A stretch of DNA of 18,498 nt, from assembly GCA_023266455.1 (NCBI GenBank), contig JAHFQD010000004.1, positions 1 through 18,498 on the forward strand, given 5' to 3'. The notes beneath the pieces are model-generated. The model was not told the origin of the DNA and searched no databases. It saw nothing but the letters and a program-made list of their open reading frames with translations. The position numbers and the translations under genes are program-made. Shown here piece after piece: positions 7,893 to 15,352 of the stretch; the stretch's first letter is position 1; each line of letters starts with the position of its first letter. The stretch comes from Candidatus Muproteobacteria bacterium (GTDB lineage: Bacteria; Pseudomonadota; Gammaproteobacteria; Acidiferrobacterales; Sulfurifustaceae).

Positions 7893-8852
7893 TTAAGCGA
7901 AATGATCGTGTCCGCGCGTCGCCGGACGATACGGATTGCCGGCCGTGTCGATGACGGTGACGCCGTCGCCGGACACCATCTCGCCGATCTGCGAAATGCC
8001 GACGCCGAAACGCGTCAACAACCGTTGCAAATCGCGCCCGGCATGCGCCGGCGCAGTAAATAACAACTCATAATCGTCGCCGCCGGACAGCGCGTGATCC
8101 CAGCCGACCTCGTGCAAATGCCGGCGATAAGTCTCGGATAACGGTACATGGTCGCGCACGACTAACGCACCGACACCGCTCGCCTCAGCGATATGACCCA
8201 GATCCGCCAATAAGCCGTCTGATACATCGATGGCGCTCGACGCGATGCGGCGCAACGCCATACCTTCGCGCACACGCGGCGTCGGCCGATCCAAGCGCGG
8301 CTTGAGCACGTCGTAATCGGCAACCGGCAAAGAATGGCGCCCCAAACGATGCCGCAACGCGAGCGCCGCGTCGCCTAACGTACCGGTGACGTAAATACCG
8401 TCGCCCGGCTTGGCGCCCGCGCGACGAATCGCTTCGCCTTCGGAAATCAGTCCCTGCGCTTCGATCGTGATCGACAACGAACCACGCGTGGTATTCCCAC
8501 CCACGAGTTGCACGTTGAACTCGCGCGCCAAGGAGAACATGCCGCGACAAAACGCCTCGACCCACGTCTCATCGATTTTCGGCAACGTTAGGTTTAGAAA
8601 AAACCACGCCGGCTCGGCGCCCATCGCTGCGAGATCGCTTAAGTTCACCGCGAGTGCGCGATAACCGAGGCTTTCGGGCTCGGTCTCCGGCGTGAAATGC
8701 ACGCCTTCGATCATCGAGTCCGTGGTAACAACGAGATGCTTACCAGCAGGCGGCGCTAACACCGCCGCATCGTCGCCGATTCCGAGCACCACGTCGTCGC
8801 GCGAAACCGGTTGCGCGGCGAAATATTTCTGAATCAGCTCGAACTCGGTCAT
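7893..8852 (-). CDS. thiL: Thiamine-monophosphate kinase
   Basis: ThiL phosphorylates thiamine monophosphate to thiamine diphosphate with ATP in the cytoplasm, the last step of TPP synthesis. Diagnostic pieces: TEFELIQKYF at the N-terminus, LGIGDDAAVL (Mg-ATP aspartates), TDSMIEGVHF, YRALAVNLSDLAAMGAEPAW, LVGGNTTRG, SAIDVSDGLLADLGHI and ALSGGDDYELLF. All the acidic metal-binding motifs are present and the 319-aa length is usual. An upstream in-frame TTG at 8873 would add seven residues (MSGPHSR); the ATG at 8852 is preferred because homologues begin at the TEFEL-type segment, though neither has a clear ribosome site. It lies 43 bp (from 8852) after nusB and 14 bp before the TPR gene. Confidence 0.95.
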   Translation of the reverse strand: MTEFELIQKYFAAQPVSRDDVVLGIGDDAAVLAPPAGKHLVVTTDSMIEGVHFTPETEPESLGYRALAVNLSDLAAMGAEPAWFFLNLTLPKIDETWVEAFCRGMFSLAREFNVQLVGGNTTRGSLSITIEAQGLISEGEAIRRAGAKPGDGIYVTGTLGDAALALRHRLGRHSLPVADYDVLKPRLDRPTPRVREGMALRRIASSAIDVSDGLLADLGHIAEASGVGALVVRDHVPLSETYRRHLHEVGWDHALSGGDDYELLFTAPAHAGRDLQRLLTRFGVGISQIGEMVSGDGVTVIDTAGNPYRPATRGHDHFA

Positions 8853-8894
8853 GCGAGAGTGCGGCCCGCTCAATGCGTTGAAAACGAAACGCGC

Positions 8895-9335
8895 CTAAAC
8901 CGAGCGCGCGGATAACTCTTGAGGACGTAGTTTCTGCGCCAACTTGTCCAGCACCGCGTTGACGTATTTGTGCCCGTGCTCGGCGCCGAAGGTTTTGGCG
9001 AGTTCCACCGCTTCATTAAGCACTACCTTATAGGGCACTTCCGGATGAAACCCGAACTCGTACGTGCCGAGACGCAAACACGCGAGTTCGACCGGATCGA
9101 CTTCCGTCACTTTGCGGTCCAAGTGCGGCGCGATGTGATCGTCGAGTACCTGCTTGTGCAGCGGGATCTCGCGTATCAGGCAATGAAAATATTCGATGTC
9201 GACGTCTTCCATGTCGTGACCGAGAATAAAGTGCTGTTCGATGTCGTGCGGTTCCTGGCCAGTGAGTTGCCATTGATATAACGCTTGTACCGCGGCGCGG
9301 CGTGCCTTGTGGCGGCTGCCTTTACGTGTGCTCAT
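8895..9335 (-). CDS. nusB: Transcription antitermination factor NusB
   Basis: NusB binds boxA RNA with S10 (NusE) and promotes antitermination on rRNA operons. The 146-aa all-helical protein begins with the basic KGSRHKARRAAVQALYQWQLTG segment (RNA-binding arm, 5-26) and has the conserved C-terminal run VPYKVVLNEAVELAKTFGAEHGHKYVNAVLDKLA (about 99-133). The ATG overlaps the ribH stop by four bases (9332-9335), consistent with coupled translation in the ribH-nusB pair conserved across proteobacteria. Nothing irregular was seen. Confidence 0.96.
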   Translation of the reverse strand: MSTRKGSRHKARRAAVQALYQWQLTGQEPHDIEQHFILGHDMEDVDIEYFHCLIREIPLHKQVLDDHIAPHLDRKVTEVDPVELACLRLGTYEFGFHPEVPYKVVLNEAVELAKTFGAEHGHKYVNAVLDKLAQKLRPQELSARSV

Positions 9336-9808
9336 CCGCGCAATTTCTTCAACAGGCTGACCATCTCGATTGTCGCCATCGCGGCATCCGCGCCTTTATT
9401 GCCAGCTTTCGCGCCGGCACGGGCGACCGCTTGTTCGATCGTGTCTACCGTCAGCAATCCGAAACCGACCGGTATATCGAACTGCTGTCCGACCTGAGCA
9501 ATGCCGCGCGAGGCTTCGCCAGCGACGTATTCGAAATGCGGCGTCTCGCCGCGAATCACGCAACCCAACGCGATCAGGGCGTCGAATTTTTTGGAGGCGG
9601 CCATGGTTTTAAGCGCGAGCGGTATTTCATACGCGCCCGGAACGCGCGCCACTTCGATATGCCCTCGCTCGGCGCCGTGACGCACTAACGCGTCGACGGC
9701 CCCTTCAAGCAAGCGCTCGCCGATGAAACTGTTGAACCGCGCTAAGACGATGCCGAAGCGCGTTCCGCGCACGACTAAGTCGCCTTCCCAATTTTTTATA
9801 TCCGTCAT
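9332..9808 (-). CDS. ribH: 6,7-dimethyl-8-ribityllumazine synthase
   Basis: Lumazine synthase condenses 5-amino-6-ribitylamino-uracil with 3,4-dihydroxy-2-butanone 4-phosphate, the penultimate step of riboflavin synthesis. The 158-aa protein shows FNSFIGERLLEGAVDAL (25-41), the VPGAYEIPLA substrate loop (56-65), and LGCVIRGETPHFEYVAGEASRG (81-102) with the catalytic His91. GFGLLTVDTIEQAVARAGAKAGNKGADAA completes the fold. The start overlaps ribBA by four bases (9805-9808) and the end overlaps nusB. Cytoplasmic, expected to form pentamer-based capsids or decamers. Confidence 0.97.
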   Translation of the reverse strand: MTDIKNWEGDLVVRGTRFGIVLARFNSFIGERLLEGAVDALVRHGAERGHIEVARVPGAYEIPLALKTMAASKKFDALIALGCVIRGETPHFEYVAGEASRGIAQVGQQFDIPVGFGLLTVDTIEQAVARAGAKAGNKGADAAMATIEMVSLLKKLRG

Positions 9809-10956
9809 CGTAATACCTTTTTCTCTTTATCGATTGCGACACCATCGTCGATGCACTCGACGATTTCCAAGCCGAACCCGGACAAACCGGGCGCACGCAT
9901 CGCGTGTCCAAGAATGCGCATTTTCCCCACTCCCAGATCCGCTAGGATCTGGCTCCCCAAACCGTACGTCCGTATCTGCTCGCGTCCACGACGCGGCGTC
10001 ACCGGCGATCCTTCCTCCGGTTGCTGCTGCAACTGTTCAAGCCGATGCGTCAACTCCGACGGCGACTCCTCCGACTGCAACACCACGATAACGCCTGCGC
10101 CTTCGCGCGCGATACGCTCGAGTGCACGACGCAACGTCCACGAACGGCTGGGGCGATGCGCGGCCGTAAACAAATCGAGCAAACTCTCTTGCACATGCAC
10201 GCGCACCAACGTCGGCCATTCGCGACGGATATCACCGCGCACCAACGCCAGATGCACGCGGTCGCCGATACCGTCGTGATACGCGATGCAACGAAACTCG
10301 CCGAACTCGGTCGGCAACAACGATTCGCCTACGCGCTGCACATTGGATTCGTGCTCCATGCGATAGCGAATCAAATCGGCGATGGTGCCGATCTTGAGAT
10401 CATGTTGACGCGCGAATTCTTCGATCTGCGGTAAGCGCGCCATGGTGCCGTCGTCGTTCAAAATTTCGCACAACACGCCCGCCGGCGATAACCCCGCGAG
10501 ACGCGGTAAATCGCAACAAGCTTCCGTGTGACCGGCGCGCGCTAACACACCGCCGGGCTGCGCGATCAACGGAAAAATATGACCAGGCTGCACGATATCG
10601 CTCGCCTTCGCGTTCGGCGCGCTGGCGACACGAATCGTGCGCGCGCGATCTTGCGCCGAGATGCCGGTGGTGACGCCTTCGGCAGCTTCGATCGACACAG
10701 TAAAGTTGGTGCCATGCGGCGAGCGATTCACCGCTACCATCGGCGCCAACTGCAGTTGGCGCGCGTGCTCCACGGTAATCGCCATGCAGACTAATCCACG
10801 ACCGTGCTTGGCCATGAAATTAATCGCCTCCGGCGTGACATGCTCGGCGGCGATAACCAGGTCGCCTTCGTTCTCGCGGTCCTCGTCATCCATCAGGACA
10901 ACCATGCGACCGTGTCGAAGTTCCTGCACTATCTCATTGATCGGACTAATAGACAT
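9805..10956 (-). CDS. ribBA: 3,4-dihydroxy-2-butanone 4-phosphate synthase with degenerate GTP cyclohydrolase II-like domain (RibBX type)
   Basis: The N-terminal half (1-200) is DHBP synthase, turning ribulose 5-phosphate into DHBP and formate. It has DDEDRENEGDLVIAAEHVT (23-41), TNFTVSIE (83-90), and RAGHTEACCDL (140-150) with the conserved His143 and Glu164 region. The C-terminal half (about 205-383) has the GTP cyclohydrolase II shape (TEFGEFRCIAYHDGIGDRVHLALVRGD; IRTYGLGSQILADLGVGKMRIL). The zinc-cysteine segment of active RibA is replaced by VRVHVQESLLDLFTAA, with no Cys, and the catalytic RGIGL segment is not seen. The second activity is therefore probably lost, as in RibBX proteins of other gammaproteobacteria. 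It overlaps ribH by four bases. It is separated from ribE by the kinase-lipoprotein pair. No FMN riboswitch sequence was seen upstream, and the ribosome site is poor. Confidence 0.93.
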   Translation of the reverse strand: MSISPINEIVQELRHGRMVVLMDDEDRENEGDLVIAAEHVTPEAINFMAKHGRGLVCMAITVEHARQLQLAPMVAVNRSPHGTNFTVSIEAAEGVTTGISAQDRARTIRVASAPNAKASDIVQPGHIFPLIAQPGGVLARAGHTEACCDLPRLAGLSPAGVLCEILNDDGTMARLPQIEEFARQHDLKIGTIADLIRYRMEHESNVQRVGESLLPTEFGEFRCIAYHDGIGDRVHLALVRGDIRREWPTLVRVHVQESLLDLFTAAHRPSRSWTLRRALERIAREGAGVIVVLQSEESPSELTHRLEQLQQQPEEGSPVTPRRGREQIRTYGLGSQILADLGVGKMRILGHAMRAPGLSGFGLEIVECIDDGVAIDKEKKVLR

Positions 10957-11036
10957 TCCTGGTACCCGTTGGAAGTAAGCGAATTATCGCTGATTTTCGC
11001 GGCCGCCGCTTGTCCGATACGCCACCACACTCATCA

Positions 11037-11051
11037 TGGCAGGGCCTGCCA
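11037..11051. repeat. Inverted repeat in the ribBA/kinase divergent region
   Basis: TGGCAGG and CCTGCCA flank a single G, giving a 15-bp near-perfect palindrome. It stands about 80 bases upstream of ribBA and about 65 upstream of the kinase gene, in the 160-bp divergent region. A dimeric regulator site is possible, but no regulator is identified and nothing else in this gap (10957-11116) stands out. Confidence 0.35.
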
Positions 11052-11116
11052 AGGGGCGAGATTGGGCTATTTCTATTTAATTAACAAACGATTCCGTGCG
11101 GACGAGACCGCTCGCC

Positions 11117-12403
11117 ATGCTCGCAAAATTCAATCAAACCGACAAATTACCTGGCACCTTAGTCATCACCGATTTCGCCGAACGGCGAGCGCGGGAACTT
11201 GCCCGCGAGGAGACCAGTAACCACGACTCCTTAGAGCCCGGCACTAAACTCGACCGATATCTGATAATCGAAAAACTGGGCGGCGGCGGTATGGGCATCG
11301 TTTACAAAGCCCAGGACACGCAGCTGCAACGAACCGTCGCGCTCAAAATCTTACCGTCTCCGCTGTGCCAGCAAGTGGAATACATCCACCGCTTTCGCGC
11401 CGAGGCGCAAGCGCATGCGCGTTTGAATCACCCCAACATCATTACGCTCTACTCCTCCTTCGAATCGATTGCGGGCGCGGTGCTGGTGATGGAATACGTC
11501 GAAGGCCAAACGCTCGAGCAACGCATCAAACGCAGCGGTACGATCTCTTCCGCTGAAGCGATTCGCATATTCGACATGGCGCTGCGCGGCGTCGAGCACA
11601 TTCATGCGCGTGGGATCGTGCATCGCGATCTCAAACCGGGAAATATCTTCCTGACGCAAGACGGGCAAGTGAAACTCATCGATTTCGGCGTGGCCAAAAT
11701 AATGGATCAGCCAGAACGCAGTGCGCACCGCACCATGGTGGGCACGCTGCTGTACATCTCGCCGGAACAGATTAACGGTTATACGACCGACTTCCGCTCC
11801 GACGTTTATACCCTCGGCGTCACACTGTTCGAGACCGTGACTGGTCGTTTGCCGTTTGAACGTCGCTCCGATTACGCACTGATGCACGCGCATGTACAAG
11901 AACGTCCGCCGCGTCCAACCGAATTTCAACGCCGCCTACCGCAAGGTCTCGAATGGACGATCATGAAAGCGATCGAAAAAGATCCAAGCCGGCGTTTTCA
12001 ATCCGCATCGGAATTTCGACGCACGTTATTAAAACTCGGACTCGTCGAGCGCCGCGGCAACGGTAAAGAAAAAGCGCCGGACTTGGTAAAACAAAAAGCG
12101 CCTGCCACAGGCCCGACGTCGCGCCGCTTATTGGCGGGATTGTGCGTCGACACCGCGCTTATCGCCTCAGTCATCGGTTTGGTTTACACCCTCGGCGTAT
12201 ACCCGCTCAAAGCATCGGCGCCGGTCGCGCAAACACCAGCGTCGAAAACGGCGACAGCCGTTGCGGCGGCACCGAAAGTTAAAACACCGATAGCGCCAGC
12301 CGCCAAGCGTGAGACGACATCGAAGAAAATCATGGTGGCGTCGAACACACCCGAGAAATCGGGAGACAAGTACGGTTCCCTACGCCGCGCATGGAGCGAT
12401 TAG
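11117..12403 (+). CDS. Membrane-anchored eukaryotic-like Ser/Thr protein kinase
   Basis: The 428-aa product has a full kinase core (about residues 46-305): glycine loop LGGGGMGIVYKAQD, VALKIL lysine (about Lys77), HRDLKPGNIFL (Asp172 base), IDFGVAK (Asp190, Mg), GTLLYISPEQ activation-segment end and SDVYTLGVTLFE. All catalytic residues are intact. About 45 residues precede the kinase. A single membrane helix (about 338-362, RRLLAGLCVDTALIASVIGLVYTLGV) places the kinase inside the cell and an Ala/Pro/Lys-rich tail of about 65 residues outside; no PASTA repeats are present. ATG 11117 is chosen over GTG 11096; neither has a clear ribosome site. The TAG overlaps the following lipoprotein frame. 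The gene lies opposite to the rib cluster it interrupts. Its substrate is unknown. Confidence 0.88.
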   Translation: MLAKFNQTDKLPGTLVITDFAERRARELAREETSNHDSLEPGTKLDRYLIIEKLGGGGMGIVYKAQDTQLQRTVALKILPSPLCQQVEYIHRFRAEAQAHARLNHPNIITLYSSFESIAGAVLVMEYVEGQTLEQRIKRSGTISSAEAIRIFDMALRGVEHIHARGIVHRDLKPGNIFLTQDGQVKLIDFGVAKIMDQPERSAHRTMVGTLLYISPEQINGYTTDFRSDVYTLGVTLFETVTGRLPFERRSDYALMHAHVQERPPRPTEFQRRLPQGLEWTIMKAIEKDPSRRFQSASEFRRTLLKLGLVERRGNGKEKAPDLVKQKAPATGPTSRRLLAGLCVDTALIASVIGLVYTLGVYPLKASAPVAQTPASKTATAVAAAPKVKTPIAPAAKRETTSKKIMVASNTPEKSGDKYGSLRRAWSD

Positions 12404-12424
12404 ATTTAAATCAACGCTCCATGC
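12389..12424 (+). repeat. Perfect 10-bp inverted repeat spanning the kinase stop and both lipoprotein start candidates
   Basis: GCATGGAGCG (12389-12398) is exactly complementary to CGCTCCATGC (12415-12424), with a 16-base AT-rich loop that contains the palindrome GATTTAAATC and the kinase stop TAG (12401-12403). The ATG at 12391 is in the first arm and the ATG at 12421 in the second. In RNA this would fold into a stable hairpin covering both possible starts. A ribosome finishing the kinase would open it, so translation coupling is plausible. Confidence 0.75.
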
Positions 12425-12960
12425 AACGGCTCCTCTTCTTCATCGCCTCGGCGAATCTCGTTTTGCTCCTCTCCGGCTGCGTCACGACGGCACCGGAGTC
12501 CTGCGAACAATTCGAAGCACGGCGTAAACAAACTAACTACGCCACCGATTACCAATTACAAGTCGGCGATGCCGTGAAACCACCCGAGAAAGGCGAAGCG
12601 GCCGTCGTGCGCCTTTATCAACTGCGCGTAACGACGGAACGCGCCCGACCGTGCACGCACGTGCAATTGAGCAAAGAACTCCTGCTCGCGCGGCGCGACG
12701 ACAACGGCATGATCTTCGAAGAACGACGTGAGTTTTATGCCGAGGATGGCAGCCGCATCGCGGTTAAAACCGAGGTGTTAAAGAATCAGTTGGGAAAAAG
12801 CGGACGCTATATCGCCTCAACGCTACTGCCGATTCCACGCTCCGCGCCCGCTGGTAAGTATCGGCTGGTCAGCACCTTGTCGATGAAAACGAAAGATAAG
12901 ACGGTCACGCTGACACGCAGCAGCGTCAGCTTCGAAGTCGCGCCGGCAACCAGCCACTAA
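12391..12960 (+). CDS. Putative outer-membrane lipoprotein cotranscribed with the Ser/Thr kinase
   Basis: The 189-aa protein has a lipoprotein signal: a hydrophobic stretch FFIASANLVLLLSGC with the lipobox LSGC at 27-30, so Cys30 should be acylated. Val at +2 (not Asp) favours the outer membrane. Two further cysteines (38 and 88) could form a disulphide. The rest is a mixed strand/helix fold rich in charged residues (YQLRVTTERARPC, ELLLARRDDNGMIFEERREFYAEDG, YIASTLLPIP, GKYRLVSTLSMKTKDKTVTLTRSSVSFEV) with no recognised domain; the last part looks like a beta-sandwich. ATG 12391 overlaps the kinase by 13 bases; ATG 12421 (M11) is a reasonable alternative and gives a shorter, more typical signal. 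Neither has a Shine-Dalgarno, which fits coupled translation. Function unknown. Confidence 0.78.
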   Translation: MERLDLNQRSMQRLLFFIASANLVLLLSGCVTTAPESCEQFEARRKQTNYATDYQLQVGDAVKPPEKGEAAVVRLYQLRVTTERARPCTHVQLSKELLLARRDDNGMIFEERREFYAEDGSRIAVKTEVLKNQLGKSGRYIASTLLPIPRSAPAGKYRLVSTLSMKTKDKTVTLTRSSVSFEVAPATSH

Positions 12961-12965
12961 TCCTG

Positions 12966-13622
12966 TTATTTCAAATAACCATAACGCGCGAGCAATTCGC
13001 GCGTAAATTCCGGCTTGGTGTCCACAGTCGAATCGCCGAGCATCATACGCTCGAGATAACGCGCGAGGACGTCGACCTCGAGATTCACTTTTTGATTCGT
13101 TCGCAATTTTCCAAACGTGGTTTTCTGCGCGGTGTGCGGAACGATGTTTACATCGAACGCGTCGCGGTCGATCGCGTTCACCGTCAGGCTCACGCCATCA
13201 ACGCAGATCGAACCCTTCTCGGCCACGTATTTCGCCAATGCTTGAGGAAGCTCAACACGAAACCGCACCGAACGCCCGTCTTCCACATGCTCGCGAACAA
13301 TGCCGACACCATCCACGTGACCGCTCACCAAATGTCCACCGAGACGCGTGGTAGGCAACAAGGCTTTTTCGAGATTTACCGTCGTGCCCGGCTTCCACTC
13401 GCCCAGCGTCGTGCGCGTCAGCGTTTCTACGGAAACGTCGGCTGCGAACACGCGCGCCGCGAGTTCGATCACGGTCAGACAAATTCCATTAACCGCGATG
13501 CTATCGCCGATCCGCACGTCGGCGAGATCGAGCGTTTGCGCGTCGATACGCAGTCTCGCATCCACGCCGCGGCGTTCGACGGCGTCGACTTTCCCCAGTG
13601 CTTCGATGATTCCGGTGAACAT
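12966..13622 (-). CDS. ribE: Riboflavin synthase, alpha subunit
   Basis: Riboflavin synthase dismutates two 6,7-dimethyl-8-ribityllumazine molecules into riboflavin. The 218-aa product has two duplicated lumazine-binding beta-barrel halves (about 1-97 and 98-200). MFTGIIEALGKV is the family's near-invariant start. IGDSIAVNGICLTV (37-50) and its counterpart EKGSICVDGVSLTVN, plus GGHLVSGHVDGVG and VNIVPHTAQKTTFG, are diagnostic. It lies 5 bp after ribD with no clear ribosome site, so coupled translation is likely. Its end is convergent with the lipoprotein gene, 5 bp apart. The symbol ribE follows E. coli (ribC in some annotations). Confidence 0.97.
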   Translation of the reverse strand: MFTGIIEALGKVDAVERRGVDARLRIDAQTLDLADVRIGDSIAVNGICLTVIELAARVFAADVSVETLTRTTLGEWKPGTTVNLEKALLPTTRLGGHLVSGHVDGVGIVREHVEDGRSVRFRVELPQALAKYVAEKGSICVDGVSLTVNAIDRDAFDVNIVPHTAQKTTFGKLRTNQKVNLEVDVLARYLERMMLGDSTVDTKPEFTRELLARYGYLK

Positions 13623-13627
13623 AATTT

Positions 13628-14722
13628 TTAACGTTGCGGGCGCGCGATCACACGCCAGTCCTTGCCAATGGAACGGATGTCGACGATATCGAGACCGATG
13701 CGCTTATCCATATGCAGGAGCGCCGGTAGTGCGAACATGGCACGCCCTTGATCGCCCATTAAGCAAGGAGCGTAATACAATACCAATTCATCGGCGAGAC
13801 GGGCGTTTAAAAACGCGCCCGCCAACGTAGCGCCCGACTCGACCAACACTTCGTTTACACCACGAGTCGCCAACAATGGCGACAACGCGGTGAGATCAAC
13901 CTTACCGTCCGCAGAGGGTAGAAAAATCACTTCGGCGCCGGCCGCGCGTAACGCCGAAGACTTCGCGCTATTGTCTTCTGCCGCGACGATAAGCGTTTTA
14001 CCCTGCTGCTTTAGTAACTGCGCCGATGGCGGCGTGCGCAAACGGCTATCGAGCACGACGCGTAGCGGCTGACGCCCGATGTCGATATCGCGCACGGTAA
14101 GACGTGGATCGTCCGCCAATACCGTGGACACTCCGGTTACGATCGCCGAACTGCGTGCGCGCCAAGCTTGCACGTCCGCGCGCGCGGCGGGTTCGGTGAT
14201 CCATTGGCTTTGTCCGTTCGCGAGCGCGGTGCGTCCATCGAGACTCGCAGCGAGCTTCACGCGCACCAACGGTTTGCCGTCTTTCATGCGCATGACAAAT
14301 CCAGCATTAAGTTCGCGCGCCTGCGCTTCCATCAAGCCGATTTCCACCGCGACGCCCTTGCTTTCGAGTGTTGCGAATCCCTTCCCCGCTACACGCGGAT
14401 TCGGATCCTGCATCGCGGCGACGACGCGACTGACGCCGGCCGCTAGCAACGCGTCGCTACACGGCGGCGTGCGCCCTTGATGGCAACAAGGTTCGAGCGT
14501 GACATAGACAGTGGCGTCGCGCGCTTGTGAACCGGCCTGCCGCAACGCGTGGACCTCTGCATGCGCTTCACCGGCGCGCGCGTGAAAACCCTCTCCCACG
14601 ACACGATCGTTTTTGACAACAACACAACCAACGCGTGGATTCGGATCGGTGGTGTAAAGTCCGCGGCGCGCAAGCTCGAGCGCTCGCGCCATATAGCGCG
14701 CGTCGGCGGCGGTCACGCTCAT
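13628..14722 (-). CDS. ribD: Bifunctional diaminohydroxyphosphoribosylaminopyrimidine deaminase / 5-amino-6-(5-phosphoribosylamino)uracil reductase
   Basis: RibD carries the second and third steps of riboflavin synthesis. The N-terminal deaminase (about 1-145) has the zinc site HAEVHAL (His54, Glu56) and [13 protein letters not shown] (Cys79, Cys88), with [11 protein letters not shown] upstream. The C-terminal NADPH-dependent reductase (about 146-364) shows [17 protein letters not shown], a [16 protein letters not shown] stretch and [16 protein letters not shown]. The 364-aa length is usual. The ATG overlaps the nrdR stop by four bases (14719-14722), consistent with the common nrdR-ribD operon. 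Confidence 0.97.
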   Translation of the reverse strand: MSVTAADARYMARALELARRGLYTTDPNPRVGCVVVKNDRVVGEGFHARAGEAHAEVHALRQAGSQARDATVYVTLEPCCHQGRTPPCSDALLAAGVSRVVAAMQDPNPRVAGKGFATLESKGVAVEIGLMEAQARELNAGFVMRMKDGKPLVRVKLAASLDGRTALANGQSQWITEPAARADVQAWRARSSAIVTGVSTVLADDPRLTVRDIDIGRQPLRVVLDSRLRTPPSAQLLKQQGKTLIVAAEDNSAKSSALRAAGAEVIFLPSADGKVDLTALSPLLATRGVNEVLVESGATLAGAFLNARLADELVLYYAPCLMGDQGRAMFALPALLHMDKRIGLDIVDIRSIGKDWRVIARPQR

Positions 14723-15279
14723 GATTTTTTGGTTCCGCTCGGGCGCCGTGTCGACGTCGACTCGCTTTCGTTTTCGGTATCGCCGTCGGGAATCAAACGC
14801 AATTGATTGCGGCGCAATTCCGGCGCTGGCTCATTGCGCAGACGTTGGACTTCTTCATGGAAAGCATTGATGTCTTGGAAACTTCGATAGACGGAGGCAA
14901 AACGCACGTACGCCACTTGATCCAAATCTTTAAGTCCTTCCATCGCCCATTCGCCGATCCGACGCGATAACAATTCGCGTTCGCCGCTGGCGAGGAGTTT
15001 ATGACGGATGTTACCGATCACCTTCTCGATCGCCGCCGCATCCACTGGCCGTTTCTCGAGCGCGCGCGATAAGCCGCTGCGCAATTTTTCTTCGTTGAAG
15101 GGTTCTCGACGACCGTCAGATTTGATCACTGCTGGAAGACGCAATTCTGCGCGCTCGAACGTTGTAAAACGTTCGCTGCAAACCTCACATTCGCGCCGAC
15201 GGCGTACAGAATCGCCATCTTCGGATAGACGCGAATCCACAACACGGGTTTCATCGGCGGAACAGAATGGGCAACGCAT
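14719..15279 (-). CDS. nrdR: Transcriptional repressor NrdR
   Basis: NrdR is a zinc-ribbon ATP-cone repressor that binds nrd promoters when dATP/ATP is bound. [17 protein letters not shown] holds Cys3 and Cys6; CEVCSERF holds Cys31 and Cys34. The ATP-cone follows from about 49 to 139 ([45 protein letters not shown]). The length of 186 aa exceeds the usual 150-160 because of an unusual tail (about 155-186) that is acidic, then Ser/Thr/Arg/Lys-rich. MRCPFC is the standard start, but there is no Shine-Dalgarno and an extended -10 ends 7 bases upstream. It leads the nrdR-ribD-ribE run. Confidence 0.96.
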   Translation of the reverse strand: MRCPFCSADETRVVDSRLSEDGDSVRRRRECEVCSERFTTFERAELRLPAVIKSDGRREPFNEEKLRSGLSRALEKRPVDAAAIEKVIGNIRHKLLASGERELLSRRIGEWAMEGLKDLDQVAYVRFASVYRSFQDINAFHEEVQRLRNEPAPELRRNQLRLIPDGDTENESESTSTRRPSGTKKS

Positions 15280-15285
15280 TCGCTA

Positions 15286-15295
15286 TTTATAACAT
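15286..15295 (-). promoter_or_regulatory. Extended -10 promoter element for nrdR, predicting a leaderless mRNA
   Basis: The minus strand reads TGTTATAAATAGCGAATG: an extended -10 (TG, one base, TATAAA; the hexamer is the complement of 15286-15291) followed by six bases and then the nrdR ATG. With standard spacing, +1 falls on the A of the start codon (15279). No good -35 was seen. The AT-rich stretch could instead be part of an NrdR box. Confidence 0.45.
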
Positions 15296-15306
15296 GCGTC
15301 GCTGAG

Positions 15307-15339
15307 AAAAACGCCTATTCGCCCGGCAAATACCGGGCG
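15307..15339 (-). terminator. Weak intrinsic terminator-like hairpin after fimV
   Basis: Stem CGCCCGG/CCGGGCG (15320-15326 and 15333-15339, 6-base loop) is followed on the minus strand, after 8 bases, by TTTTT (15307-15311). The gap between stem and T run is larger than usual, so efficiency may be low and fimV transcripts may run into nrdR. Confidence 0.4.
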
Positions 15340-15352
15340 ATCAAGGGAATTT

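Noticed and set aside
10957-11116. FMN riboswitch upstream of ribBA
   Set aside because: I looked for the conserved RFN element sequences and saw none here or near ribD; no claim made.
11096-11116. GTG start for the kinase
   Set aside because: No ribosome site before it; the ATG 21 bases later is preferred, although the evidence for it is also weak.
11351-11929. A 192-codon minus-strand frame inside the kinase gene
   Set aside because: The kinase core is intact in the other direction; the antisense frame has no recognised family.
12965-12979. GTTATTT-C-AAATAAC palindrome at the lipoprotein/ribE junction
   Set aside because: The stem is AT-rich and overlaps the ribE stop codon; it has no GC stem or T run, so I do not call it a terminator. 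Chance is likely.
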